Assembly (NCBI GenBank): GCA_016710325.1
Contig: JADJXK010000001.1
Span: 1,984,001 to 2,048,000, forward strand
Direction of reading: 5' to 3'
Origin: Candidatus Leptofilum proximum
Lineage (GTDB): Bacteria > Chloroflexota > Anaerolineae > Promineifilales > Promineifilaceae
Length of the DNA: 64,000 nucleotides
The notes below the pieces were generated by a model. That model made no database searches. It was given only the letters and a program-made list of their open reading frames with translations, and was not told the origin of the DNA. Below are positions 45,446 through 53,623 of the stretch, piece by piece. Numbering within the stretch: position 1 is the stretch's first letter; every line of letters starts with the position of its first letter. The position numbers and the translations under genes are program-made.

Positions 45446-46741
45446 ATGACAGCATTTACACAAGACGCAGTTAAACAATTATCCACCGCGCTGAATGAGC
45501 CGGACTGGATGCTCCAGTTTCGCCTGAAAGCGTTTGAGATTTACGAAAACACCCCCATGCCCACTACGACGGACGAGGCGTGGCGGCGCACCAACATTCG
45601 CCGCTTTAAGCCGGATGAGATTGGCCCGTCGGTGAACGGCGATGCCGCCACCAGCTGGGAAATTCCGGACTTCCTGGGCAAGGAACTGACTGGCGAAGTG
45701 GTGGGCGGCAGCCTGCTGCAAATCGACGGCGTGACGCGCCAGTACGAGTTGAGTGATGCCTTGAAAGAGCAGGGCGTGATTTTTTGCGATATGCATACGG
45801 CCGTCTCTCAACACCCTGACCTCGTGCAAAAATATTTTATGACCGAAGGCGTGCAGGTGACCGAAGGCAAATTTGCCGCCATGCACGGCGCTTTCTGGCG
45901 CGGCGGCACCTTCCTCTATGTGCCCAAAAACGTCAAAGCGGCCGCGCCGCTGCACAGCGTGCTCTGGTCGGTGAATGGCAAGACCTTTACCCACACCCTG
46001 GTGGTGCTGGATGAAGGCGCCGAGGCCATCTTCATGGACGAATACGCTTCGGCCGATGGCGAAGCGGCGGGTCTGCACAACGGCGTGATCGAGCTGCTGG
46101 TGGGTGACAACGCCAACCTGATTTATGCTGGTCTGCAGGACTTTGGCCAGAACATGTGGCAGTTTAACCATGAACGCGGCCGCGTGGGCCGCGACGGCAA
46201 GCTGGATTGGGTGACCAGCATGATGGGCACGCGCCTGACCAAGGCGTTCCAGACGCTGGAGCTGGACCGTCCTGGTGCCTGGGGTCGTATGTCGGGGATT
46301 TTCTTTACAAACGGCCGTCAACACCTGGACCTGGACACGCAGCAAAACCACAACGCGGGTGACACCGTCAGCGACCTGCTCTACAAGGGCGCACTGCGCG
46401 AGCAGTCCCGCACCGTCTGGCAGGGCATGATTAAGGCGCTGCGCGGCTCGCAGAAGATCGACGGCTTCCAGGCCAACCGCAACCTGATGCTGGACAAAAC
46501 CGCCCGCGCCGATTCGATTCCCGGCCTGGAAATTGAAGCGGATGACGTGGCCTGCACCCATGCGTCGGCCATTGGTCAGCTGGACCCGGACGAGATTTTC
46601 TACCTGATGAGCCGGGGTATTCCGCGGAAAACGGCCGTTGAGATGTCCGTTCAAGGCTTCTTCGACCCGCTCATGCGGCGCATTCCCTTCGAAGGCATCC
46701 GCAATCGCATCTTTGACCGCATCGTAGAAAAAATCGGCTAA
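45446..46741 (+). CDS. sufD: Fe-S assembly protein SufD
   Basis: 431 residues. SufD marks: EPDWMLQFRLKAFEIYENTP, FWRGGTFLYVPKNVKAAAPL, VLDEGAEAIFMDEYAS, GRQHLDLDTQQNHNAGDTVSD and the late ASAIGQLDPDEIFYLMSRGI. It is paralogous to SufB and forms the SufB-SufD heterodimer. The ATG has no visible ribosome binding site; the preceding repeat hairpin ends 8 bases upstream. Confidence 0.96.
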   Translation: MTAFTQDAVKQLSTALNEPDWMLQFRLKAFEIYENTPMPTTTDEAWRRTNIRRFKPDEIGPSVNGDAATSWEIPDFLGKELTGEVVGGSLLQIDGVTRQYELSDALKEQGVIFCDMHTAVSQHPDLVQKYFMTEGVQVTEGKFAAMHGAFWRGGTFLYVPKNVKAAAPLHSVLWSVNGKTFTHTLVVLDEGAEAIFMDEYASADGEAAGLHNGVIELLVGDNANLIYAGLQDFGQNMWQFNHERGRVGRDGKLDWVTSMMGTRLTKAFQTLELDRPGAWGRMSGIFFTNGRQHLDLDTQQNHNAGDTVSDLLYKGALREQSRTVWQGMIKALRGSQKIDGFQANRNLMLDKTARADSIPGLEIEADDVACTHASAIGQLDPDEIFYLMSRGIPRKTAVEMSVQGFFDPLMRRIPFEGIRNRIFDRIVEKIG

Positions 46742-46749
46742 TTTATTGG

Positions 46750-46807
46750 GCCACAGAGATCACAGAGAAAGAAGAAATTGCTCTTTAAGCTCTGTGCCCT
46801 CTGTGGC
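46750..46807. repeat. CACAGAG-word hairpin after sufD
   Basis: GCCACAGAGATCACAGAG (46750-46767) pairs with CTCTGTGCCCTCTGTGGC (46790-46807) with two mismatches. The left arm is two copies of a nine-base word. It is a likely transcript-end or processing hairpin. Confidence 0.75.
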
Positions 46808-46866
46808 AAAAATACAAATGATTCACAATCACGTTCAATTCTATGGGTACCGGTGCTTGTGTATCG

Positions 46867-47060
46867 GGCGAGAGGCATGACCTGACCGATTGTCCATAGA
46901 GTTGATCATGGCAAACGGTGGCCTTGCCTCTCGCCTACGCAAGCAGGGCGGGTGGCACAGCCACCGTTTTTTGTTCCCCGAACTTTATTACCCCAAAGAC
47001 TTAACCTCCCGCAGGCTCCGTCTATGGACATCATTTGGGAATAAACCTGCGGGAGGTTTA
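46867..47060 (+). ncRNA. Candidate structured leader RNA upstream of the rhodanese gene
   Basis: Four elements are perfect matches. Stem A: GGCGAGAGGC (46867-46876) with GCCTCTCGCC (46926-46935). Terminator B: GGTGGC-ACA-GCCACC (46951-46965) followed by GTTTTTT. Stem C: AACCTCCCGCAGG (47003-47015) with CCTGCGGGAGGTT (47046-47058). Loop-loop D: TGTCCATAGA (46891-46900) in the loop of A is complementary to TCTATGGACA (47021-47030) in the loop of C. In addition AAACGGTGGC (46913-46922) can pair with GCCACCGTTT (46960-46969), which would disrupt terminator B. This looks like an attenuator or riboswitch. It matches no riboswitch class whose consensus I could recall. Confidence 0.6.
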
Positions 47061-47095
47061 TTCACACATCAGAAAAGAAAACAGGAGTAAAAAGA

Positions 47096-47971
47096 ATGAG
47101 CGATAATAACAAAGGATATGTTCATGGCGATGTGCTGGTCACTACGCAGTGGGTGGCCGACAATCTGGACAAAACCGGCAAGGTCCGGCTGGTGGAGTCC
47201 AACGAGGATGTGCTGCTGTACAGTACCGGTCACATTCCCAATGCCGTACACATTGATTGGGTAGCCGATCTGAATGACGCGGTGCGCCGTGACTACCTGG
47301 ACGAGGAGGCGTTTGCCGCGCTGTTGTCTCGTAACGGCATTGCCAACGACACAACCGTTGTTTTTTATGGCGACAAAAATAATTGGTGGGCTACCTATGC
47401 TTTTTGGGTGTTTAAACTATTTGGCCATGCGGATTGCCGGGTTATGGATGGCGGCCGTAAAAAGTGGATCGATGAAGGGCGTGAGCTGACTAAAGAAAAG
47501 CCTTCGTTCCCGAAAACAAACTATAAGCCCGCCGCCCGCACCGACTACAAAATCCGCGCTTTCCGCGACCAAGTTTTGTCCCACGTACAGGCCAACCAGC
47601 CGCTGGTAGACGTACGCAGCCCGCAGGAATTTAGCGGTGAACTGCTGCATATGCCTGGGTCGCCGCAGGAAGGCGCCTTGCGCGGTGGCCACATCAAGGG
47701 GGCCAAAAACGTGCCGTGGAGCCGGGCCGTGGCGGAAGATGGGACGTTTAAAACGGCCGAAGAACTGCGCGGCATCTACGAAAAAGAGCAGGGCCTTTCG
47801 CCAGACAACAGCGTGGTGGCCTACTGCCGCATCGGCGAGCGCAGCTCGCACACCTGGTTTGTGCTGACTTACTTGCTGGGCTACCCCAACGTACGCAACT
47901 ACGATGGCTCCTGGACCGAGTGGGGCAACCTGGTGGGCGTGCCGATTGAGAATCCGTCGAAGAGCCGGTAA
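47096..47971 (+). CDS. Sulfurtransferase with two rhodanese domains
   Basis: 291 residues, AGGAG before the ATG. The N-terminal rhodanese domain (residues 10-135) reads VRLVESNEDVLLYSTGHIPN and lacks a catalytic cysteine. The C-terminal domain (150-285) has LVDVRSPQEFSGE and the active-site loop CRIGERSSH (Cys near residue 243). This is the two-domain thiosulfate/mercaptopyruvate sulfurtransferase arrangement. Within a suf operon it may supply or relay sulfane sulfur beside SufS, which is inference. It follows the candidate structured leader and is followed by a period-7 repeat that starts inside its last codons. Confidence 0.93.
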   Translation: MSDNNKGYVHGDVLVTTQWVADNLDKTGKVRLVESNEDVLLYSTGHIPNAVHIDWVADLNDAVRRDYLDEEAFAALLSRNGIANDTTVVFYGDKNNWWATYAFWVFKLFGHADCRVMDGGRKKWIDEGRELTKEKPSFPKTNYKPAARTDYKIRAFRDQVLSHVQANQPLVDVRSPQEFSGELLHMPGSPQEGALRGGHIKGAKNVPWSRAVAEDGTFKTAEELRGIYEKEQGLSPDNSVVAYCRIGERSSHTWFVLTYLLGYPNVRNYDGSWTEWGNLVGVPIENPSKSR

Positions 47972-48014
47972 ACGGTAAACGGTTATCGGTAATCGGTTAT
48001 CGGTAGTCGGTGAT
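47966..48014. repeat. Seven-unit heptamer repeat after the rhodanese gene
   Basis: Seven tandem units of consensus CGGTWAT: CGGTAAA, CGGTAAA, CGGTTAT, CGGTAAT, CGGTTAT, CGGTAGT, CGGTGAT. The first unit contains the TAA stop codon of the rhodanese gene, so the repeat begins in coding sequence. Confidence 0.9.
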
Positions 48015-48032
48015 ACGAAACGTTATTGATTT

Positions 48033-48077
48033 GTAATCAGGTAATTGGGTAATTTGGGCGGTTAATTACCTGATTAC
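48033..48077. repeat. Perfect 14-bp hairpin built from period-8 words
   Basis: GTAATCAGGTAATT (48033-48046) is exactly complementary to AATTACCTGATTAC (48064-48077). Both arms consist of eight-base words (GTAATCAG GTAATTGG; TTACCTGA TTACCTGA). Confidence 0.85.
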
Positions 48078-48124
48078 CTGATTACACAGTTACAAAGTGT
48101 TTTTGATGGTGTGACAATCGACAG

Positions 48125-48152
48125 TTGCACCAGGTTTTTTCCGCACTACAAT
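48125..48152 (+). promoter_or_regulatory. Promoter placing sufS on a nearly leaderless transcript
   Basis: TTGCAC (48125-48130), 16-base spacer, TACAAT (48147-48152). Only seven bases separate the -10 from the sufS ATG, so initiation would fall at or next to the start codon. Confidence 0.55.
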
Positions 48153-48159
48153 CTTGCCT

Positions 48160-49386
48160 ATGTTAGACGTTCAACAAATTCGCGCTGATTTTCCCATTTT
48201 GCAGGAAGAAGCTTATCCTGGGGTACCGCTGGTATACCTGGACAGCGCTGCTTCTTCGCAAAAGCCCCTGCCTGTTATCGAGGTGATGAACCAGTACTAC
48301 CGGCACACGAATGCTAACGTGCATCGCGGCATTCATCGCCTGAGCGAAGACGCCACCAATGCCTACGAAGGGGCAAGGGAGCGCATAACCCGCTTTATCA
48401 ACGCCGCCGATTCCGCTGAAGTGATTTACGTGCGCAACGCCACGGAAGGATTTAACCTGGTGGCATACAGCTGGGGCCGGGCCAACTTGCAGCCGGGCGA
48501 CGAGATTTTGATTACGGCTATGGAGCACCATGCCAACATCGTGCCCTGGCAAATCATTGCGGAGCAGACCGGTGCCGTGGTGCGGCATTTGCCTTTTTTA
48601 CCCAACGGCACGCTGGATTTAGACCAGCTGCCGCAGCTACTAACGGAAAAGACGAAGTTGTTTAGTTTTACGGCCGTTTCCAACGTCTTCGGCACGGTCA
48701 ATCCGGTCAAGCAGCTCATCGACGCGGCGCACAAGGTTGGTGCCCTGGCCATGGTGGATGCGGCGCAGGCCGTGCCCCACATGCCGGTGGATGTGCAGGC
48801 CTGGGATTGTGATTTCCTGGCCTTTTCCGGCCACAAGATGTGTGGCCCAACGGGCATTGGCATTTTATTCGGTAAGCGGCACATTTTAGACGCCATGCCG
48901 CCCTTCATGGGCGGTGGCGACATGATTCGCCGGGTGACGCTGGAAGGCTCGACCTGGGCCGATTTGCCGCACAAGTTTGAAGCAGGCACTCCGGGTATTG
49001 CCGAGGGGATTGGGTTGGGAACGGCCGTAGACTACCTCACCAATCTGGGCATGACCAACGTGCACGCCTACGAGCAGCAGATCACCAACTATGCCCTGGA
49101 AGCGCTCAGTGAGGTGGATGGACTGCAAATTTTAGGCCCGTCGGCGGCGCAGCGGGGTGGAGTGGCGGCCTTCACCATTCAAGGGCTGCATCCGCATGAC
49201 ATTGCCGAGCTGCTGGACAAAGATGGCATCGCCATTCGCGCCGGGCACCACTGTGCCATGCCGCTGCACCACCTGTCCGGCGTTAATTCATCGGCGCGCG
49301 CCAGCTTCTACATCCACACCACCACCGAAGAAGTGGACAAGCTGGTCGAGAGCCTCAACCGGGCTAGGAAAGTTTTCCGGTTGTAA
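48160..49386 (+). CDS. sufS: Cysteine desulfurase SufS
   Basis: 408 residues from the ATG at 48160; a TTG at 48154 is the only alternative. Class V aminotransferase fold: YLDSAASSQKP at the N-terminus, PLP lysine in FSGHKMCGPTGIG (near residue 226) and the active-site Cys in AGHHCAMPLHH (near 363), the SufS-type loop. It removes sulfur from cysteine and passes it to SufU. There is no ribosome binding site, and the promoter at 48125-48152 sits directly ahead. SufU follows. Confidence 0.96.
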   Translation: MLDVQQIRADFPILQEEAYPGVPLVYLDSAASSQKPLPVIEVMNQYYRHTNANVHRGIHRLSEDATNAYEGARERITRFINAADSAEVIYVRNATEGFNLVAYSWGRANLQPGDEILITAMEHHANIVPWQIIAEQTGAVVRHLPFLPNGTLDLDQLPQLLTEKTKLFSFTAVSNVFGTVNPVKQLIDAAHKVGALAMVDAAQAVPHMPVDVQAWDCDFLAFSGHKMCGPTGIGILFGKRHILDAMPPFMGGGDMIRRVTLEGSTWADLPHKFEAGTPGIAEGIGLGTAVDYLTNLGMTNVHAYEQQITNYALEALSEVDGLQILGPSAAQRGGVAAFTIQGLHPHDIAELLDKDGIAIRAGHHCAMPLHHLSGVNSSARASFYIHTTTEEVDKLVESLNRARKVFRL

Positions 49387-49427
49387 ATGAACTACAAGAA
49401 AACGAGTAGTGTGAAATGAGCCTGGAG

Positions 49428-49455
49428 CAATCTCCAGTCTCCAATTTCTAATTTC
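49428..49455. repeat. Heptamer repeat before sufU
   Basis: Four consecutive units CAATCTC, CAGTCTC, CAATTTC, TAATTTC end 7 bases before the sufU ATG. The heptamer differs from those at 45367 and 47966. Confidence 0.8.
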
Positions 49456-49462
49456 AAAAATT

Positions 49463-49867
49463 ATGGACGAAAGTATTTATCGTGAACAAATCATTGACCT
49501 GTACGAGCATCCGCTGAACTATGGTCAGTTGGAAACGGCCGATTGGTCATACGAAGAAGACAATCCCCTGTGCGGCGACGTCATCCGCATCGACGTGAAG
49601 CTGGACGACCAAAACCGCGTCGCCGAAGTGGCCTGGAGCGGCGATGGCTGTGCCATCAGCCAGGCTTCTGCTTCCCTGCTTACCGAAGAAATCAAGGGAA
49701 TGACCCTGGAAGAGGTGCGCGCCTTTGACAAAGATGAACTGCTGGAGCTTATTGGCGTCAAGCTCAGTATGGCCCGCGTCAAATGTGCCCTGCTGTCCCT
49801 CAAGGTACTCAAAGCCGGTGCCTACGGCATGCCCGATCCTGATACAATGCGCGGCGCAGAGCACTAA
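49463..49867 (+). CDS. sufU: SufU-type Fe-S/sulfur relay protein
   Basis: 134 residues. IscU-like fold with the three zinc/sulfur-binding cysteines in context: NPLCGD (C37), GDGCAIS (C63) and VKCALL (C108), plus the D in GD. The family accepts sulfur from SufS in Gram-positive and Chloroflexota SUF systems. No clear ribosome binding site; the ATG follows an AT-rich stretch. Start and stop are typical in length. Confidence 0.95.
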   Translation: MDESIYREQIIDLYEHPLNYGQLETADWSYEEDNPLCGDVIRIDVKLDDQNRVAEVAWSGDGCAISQASASLLTEEIKGMTLEEVRAFDKDELLELIGVKLSMARVKCALLSLKVLKAGAYGMPDPDTMRGAEH

Positions 49868-49910
49868 GTCCGCACATCCACAGCTACGATTCCAAAGGAA
49901 GAAGGAAACA

Positions 49911-50228
49911 TTGACTGAATTTATCAGAGTGGCTCGTGTTGAGGATATTCCCCCGGGTGAGAGAATCTGGCACGACTTTGACTATGAAACGGTGATTGTC
50001 TTAAACATAGACGGTGAGTTTTACTGCATTGCCGATGTATGTTCGCATGATGACGGGCCGCTGGGGGATGGGCCGGTGGAGGGGCATTCAATTCAATGCC
50101 CGCGCCACGGCGCCTGTTTTGATGTGCGGACCGGGGCTGTGCTGGCCTTACCGGCTACCGCACCGATTCCAACTTACCAGGTCAAAGTGGAAAATGGGGA
50201 TGTTTTGATCGAAAACCTCGACGAGTAG
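49911..50228 (+). CDS. Rieske-type [2Fe-2S] ferredoxin
   Basis: 105 residues from a TTG at 49911 with GGAAGAAGGA upstream. Ligands are C44-x-H46 (VCSHDDGPLGDG) and C63-x2-H66 (QCPRHGACFD), as in biphenyl-dioxygenase-type Rieske ferredoxins. These are small soluble electron carriers. It closes the suf operon, and the terminator at 50262-50287 follows. In related gene sets such a protein may be a client or an electron donor to cluster assembly; neither is shown. Confidence 0.92.
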   Translation: MTEFIRVARVEDIPPGERIWHDFDYETVIVLNIDGEFYCIADVCSHDDGPLGDGPVEGHSIQCPRHGACFDVRTGAVLALPATAPIPTYQVKVENGDVLIENLDE

Positions 50229-50261
50229 GCAGTTTGATATACAATCTAACGGACATAAGGG

Positions 50262-50287
50262 GCGCTGAAACAGCGCTCTTTTTGTTT
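50262..50287 (+). terminator. Intrinsic terminator of the suf operon
   Basis: GCGCTG-AAA-CAGCGC followed by TCTTTTTGTTT. Confidence 0.88.
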
Positions 50288-50362
50288 GACAGTACGGGGC
50301 AAATTGCCTATATTTACCCTTCACAAAATTAGAACAAATATTTCAAAAATGAGATCTTAGGC

Positions 50363-50415
50363 CTGTCAGGTTTTGGAACTCACTCCTCTGAACCAACGAC
50401 TTAAAAACCTGACAG
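50363..50415. repeat. CCTGACAG hairpin upstream of gyrA
   Basis: CTGTCAGGTTTT (50363-50374) is perfectly complementary to AAAACCTGACAG (50404-50415) with a 29-base loop, 28 bases before the gyrA ATG. It could be a repeat-derived element or a regulator of gyrA translation. Confidence 0.7.
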
Positions 50416-50442
50416 CTCTCTCGGTGAAAAAGCGGAAACAAA

Positions 50443-52965
50443 ATGGAAATAGGTCTGGTAAAACAAGTAAATATTGATTCCGAGGTGCGCGAATCGTACC
50501 TGAGCTACGCGATGAGCGTGATTGTGGCACGGGCGCTGCCGGATGCGCGGGATGGCCTGAAGCCGGTGCAGCGGCGCATTTTGTATGCCATGTACGACAT
50601 GGGGCTGCGGCCGAATTTACCGTTTAAGAAGTCGGCGCGTGTGGTGGGTGAGGTGTTGGGTAAATATCATCCGCACAGCGATACGGCCGTCTACGATGCC
50701 ATGGTGCGCCTGGCCCAAGATTTCTCCATGCGCTACACCCTGGTGGATGGCCAGGGTAACTTCGGCTCCATCGACGGTGATGCCGCGGCGGCCATGCGCT
50801 ACACCGAAGCCCGTCTCTCCAACATGGGCTACGATATGCTGGAAGACATCGAGAAAAATACGGTGGACTTCACCACCAATTTTGATGATTCCCTCAGTGA
50901 ACCGGCCGTTTTGCCCGCCACAATCCCCAACCTGCTGGTTAACGGCTCTTCCGGTATTGCTGTGGGTATGGCCACCAGCATTCCGCCGCACAACCTGGGT
51001 GAAGTGATTGATGCCCTGACCTTCATGCTGGATCAATGGGATCAGTTGGACGATGTTTCCCTGGCTGACCTGATGCGCTTCATCAAAGGGCCAGATTTCC
51101 CCACCGGCGGCCTGATTTTCCGCTACCGCGAAAAGGGCGGCGTGGAAAGTGACGCCATTGCCGGCGCCTATGCCACGGGGCGCGGCCGTGTAACGGTACG
51201 CGCCAAAGCCCACGTGGAAGAAATGGGGCGCAACAAGTCGCGTATTGTCATTACCGAGCTGCCCTACCAGGCGAACAAAACCAACCTGCTGGGCCGCATT
51301 GCCGACCTGCACCGCGACGGCAAAATCGAAGGGCTGACGGACCTGCGCGATGAGTCTGACCGCAACGGGATGCGCATCATCATTGAAACCACACGCAACG
51401 TGGAGCCGGAGGAAGTGCTGGCCGAATTGTTCCGCCTGACGCCAATGCAGAGCACTTTCAGCATCTCCTTGCTGGCGCTGGTCAACGGGGAGCCGCGGGT
51501 GCTGACGCTGAAGCAGGCGCTGCGCGTTTACCTGGATCATCGCCAGGAGATTGTGCGGCGGCGTTCCGAACACGATTTGGAGAAGGCACGCAACCGGGCC
51601 CACATTTTAGAAGGGCTGTTGATTGCGCTGGATAACCTGGATGAGGTGATCAGCCTGATTCGCCGGTCGCGCACGGTTGATACGGCCAAGGCCAACCTTA
51701 TCAAGCAGTTTAAGCTTACCGAAATCCAGGCGCAGGCGATTTTAGATATGCAGCTGCGGCGCCTGGCTGCGCTGGAACGGCGCAAGATTCAAGACGAGCA
51801 TAAAGAGCTGCTGAACCAGATTAAATATCTGGAGAAACTGCTGTCCAAACCGGCCCTCATGCGTGACCTGATTAAAGAAGAGCTTCAGGCCGTGAAGGAA
51901 AAGTACCAGGACGTGCGCCGCTCGCAGATTATCGAAAGTGGCGACGTGAAGCTGCTGTCGGCCTCTGACCTGCTGCCGGATGAACAGGTGTGGGTGATGA
52001 TTGGCGAGAAGGGTACCGTGGCGCGGACCACCTCGCCAGAAATGGTGCGTATCCCCTTAAAGCCTACGGAGCAGCCTTTTGCGCTGCTGGAGGCCAATAC
52101 GCAGGATATTTTGTATCTGTTTGCCGCTGACGGCCGTTCCGTCAGCCTGCCCGTTTACCAGCTGCCCCAGGCCGTGGAGTTGGGCAAAGGCACGCATTGG
52201 GCCGATCTGACGGGGCTGAGCCGCCGCGATCACCTGGCCGCAGCGCAGGTGCTGCCGGTGAACGCCTCGGGCTACGTTTTTCTGACGACACTGGCGGGGG
52301 TGGTGAAGCGCATCCGGGTAGAGGACCTGCCGGGCATTACCTCGCAGCCGTTTGTGGTGATGAACGTGCCCGATGACGACGCGCTGGGTTGGGCCGAATT
52401 GACCAACGGAGAGCAGGAAGTGCTGCTGGCTACGGCCGCTGGCCAGGCGATTCGCTTTAAAGAGGAGGAGGTACGGCCGTCTGGCCTGCCAGCTGGTGGG
52501 GTATACGGCATCAAGCTGGCCAACGAGGCGGACGGTGTCATTGCCATGTCGGTGGTGGACCCGGACGGCTACCTGTGGAGCATTACGGATACCGGTATGG
52601 CCAAGGCCACGCCGATGAGCGAGTATCCTACCCAGGGACGGCACGGCCAGGGTGTGCGCAACATGAATCTGCCCAAAGACGCCGCCGAGGTGGTGGCGGC
52701 TGTAATTGGTAGTGAGGATACCCAAATCCTCATCACCACGGGGATTGGCTCGACCAAGAAGCTCAAGCTCAAAGAGAGTTACACAGGCAGCCGAGCCATC
52801 AAACCGCGTTCGGTGATGTCGGTGGGGCAGCGGAACCGCATTACGGGAGCTTTGTGCCTGGTTAGCCGCCCGGATGTGGTGGAAGATGAGGCAGAAACGG
52901 CCGTTGTGCCCCAGCAGTTATCGCTCATTGACTCCCCTAATGGTCAAAAGAAGAGAAAAAAGTAA
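50443..52965 (+). CDS. gyrA: DNA gyrase subunit A
   Basis: 840 residues. The N-terminus SYAMSVIVARALPDARDGLK and the QRRILYAMYDMG region, catalytic Tyr in AMRYTEARLS, and the C-terminal blades with GyrA-box-like QGRHGQG. The DNA-gate region at the quinolone pocket reads GKYHPHSDTAVYD, where most bacteria have HGDS(A/T)VYD. This is a substitution at the glycine equivalent to E. coli G81. A six-bladed C-terminal domain supports gyrase rather than topoisomerase IV. No gyrB is adjacent. Final residues are basic (NGQKKRKK). Confidence 0.95.
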   Translation: MEIGLVKQVNIDSEVRESYLSYAMSVIVARALPDARDGLKPVQRRILYAMYDMGLRPNLPFKKSARVVGEVLGKYHPHSDTAVYDAMVRLAQDFSMRYTLVDGQGNFGSIDGDAAAAMRYTEARLSNMGYDMLEDIEKNTVDFTTNFDDSLSEPAVLPATIPNLLVNGSSGIAVGMATSIPPHNLGEVIDALTFMLDQWDQLDDVSLADLMRFIKGPDFPTGGLIFRYREKGGVESDAIAGAYATGRGRVTVRAKAHVEEMGRNKSRIVITELPYQANKTNLLGRIADLHRDGKIEGLTDLRDESDRNGMRIIIETTRNVEPEEVLAELFRLTPMQSTFSISLLALVNGEPRVLTLKQALRVYLDHRQEIVRRRSEHDLEKARNRAHILEGLLIALDNLDEVISLIRRSRTVDTAKANLIKQFKLTEIQAQAILDMQLRRLAALERRKIQDEHKELLNQIKYLEKLLSKPALMRDLIKEELQAVKEKYQDVRRSQIIESGDVKLLSASDLLPDEQVWVMIGEKGTVARTTSPEMVRIPLKPTEQPFALLEANTQDILYLFAADGRSVSLPVYQLPQAVELGKGTHWADLTGLSRRDHLAAAQVLPVNASGYVFLTTLAGVVKRIRVEDLPGITSQPFVVMNVPDDDALGWAELTNGEQEVLLATAAGQAIRFKEEEVRPSGLPAGGVYGIKLANEADGVIAMSVVDPDGYLWSITDTGMAKATPMSEYPTQGRHGQGVRNMNLPKDAAEVVAAVIGSEDTQILITTGIGSTKKLKLKESYTGSRAIKPRSVMSVGQRNRITGALCLVSRPDVVEDEAETAVVPQQLSLIDSPNGQKKRKK

Positions 52966-53035
52966 AATTTAGACTATAATTGACCGCGAAAACGTTTAGA
53001 TTTTGTATTAACAAAGGCCAATGGAGATTTTCACC

Positions 53036-53509
53036 ATGAATTACAAGGACCAATGGGCGACAGATGAAGATGGCAACCGATTTGTATTTACGGTCGAGAT
53101 GCAGCGACAGTTAGAGCAAGCAGGTTTGCCTGTAGAGCCTGCTTCTCTGGCCGAGCTGGATTTAGATATGCCTCCTCAGCCACGTAGGTCGAGCAGTGAA
53201 TCGTCCTCGCAGTCGTCTCAGGCTTCCGAGAGTGATGGGCAAGAGTATGAAATGCCCGATACGATCCAGATTGATCCGCAGACCGGGAAGTATATCGGCC
53301 GTATGAAGTGGTATAACAGCCAAAAAGGTTACGGCTTTATCATGCGCGGCGGTGGCGAAGAGATCTTTTTTCACAAATCTAACACAGTGCGTGACCCGGA
53401 AACGATCCAGGAAGGGCAGTGGATTTTGTACGATGTGGAGGAGACGCGCAAAGGTCCCGAAGCCACCGATGTGGAGCCATACGAGGGGGACACCTCGCTT
53501 TTGACCTAA
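53036..53509 (+). CDS. Cold-shock-domain protein with acidic/serine-rich N-terminus
   Basis: 157 residues from ATG 53036 (GGAG nine bases upstream); ATG 53021 is an alternative. Residues about 1-85 are acidic, with a Ser-rich stretch (RRSSSESSSQSSQASESDGQ). The C-terminal 70 residues hold the cold-shock fold with RNP1-like GRMKWYNSQKGYGFI and RNP2-like EEIFFHKS. Nucleic-acid chaperone activity is likely. The N-terminal extension is unusual; bacterial Csp proteins are normally about 65-75 residues. A TATAAT (52975-52980) lies ahead of it. Confidence 0.88.
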   Translation: MNYKDQWATDEDGNRFVFTVEMQRQLEQAGLPVEPASLAELDLDMPPQPRRSSSESSSQSSQASESDGQEYEMPDTIQIDPQTGKYIGRMKWYNSQKGYGFIMRGGGEEIFFHKSNTVRDPETIQEGQWILYDVEETRKGPEATDVEPYEGDTSLLT

Positions 53510-53522
53510 TATCCGTAACGCT

Positions 53523-53555
53523 AAAAAAGACCTGGTTTTGCCAGGTCTTTTTTTT
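53523..53555 (+). terminator. Intrinsic terminator of the cold-shock gene
   Basis: GACCTGG-TTTTG-CCAGGTC followed by eight T, flanked by a six-A run on the other side, so it could act in both directions. Confidence 0.92.
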
Positions 53556-53623
53556 GTCAAAAGGTAACCGTTCAGTTGGTATCCCACACGAGGGCGCTTC
53601 GCGCCCCGTGCGGGGAGAAGGTT

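Noticed and set aside
46941..46972. Possible T-box sequence (GGGTGGCACAGCC resembles AGGGTGGNACCGCG)
   Set aside because: The invariant ACCGCG is absent, no Stem I features or specifier loop are visible, and the gene is not an aminoacyl-tRNA or amino-acid gene.
46890..47090. A 66-codon open frame ahead of the rhodanese gene
   Set aside because: It overlaps the paired stems and terminator of the candidate leader RNA, has no ribosome binding site and no family-like sequence.
45367..49455. Short repeats as a CRISPR array
   Set aside because: Units are 7-9 bases with no spacers, and no cas gene is near.
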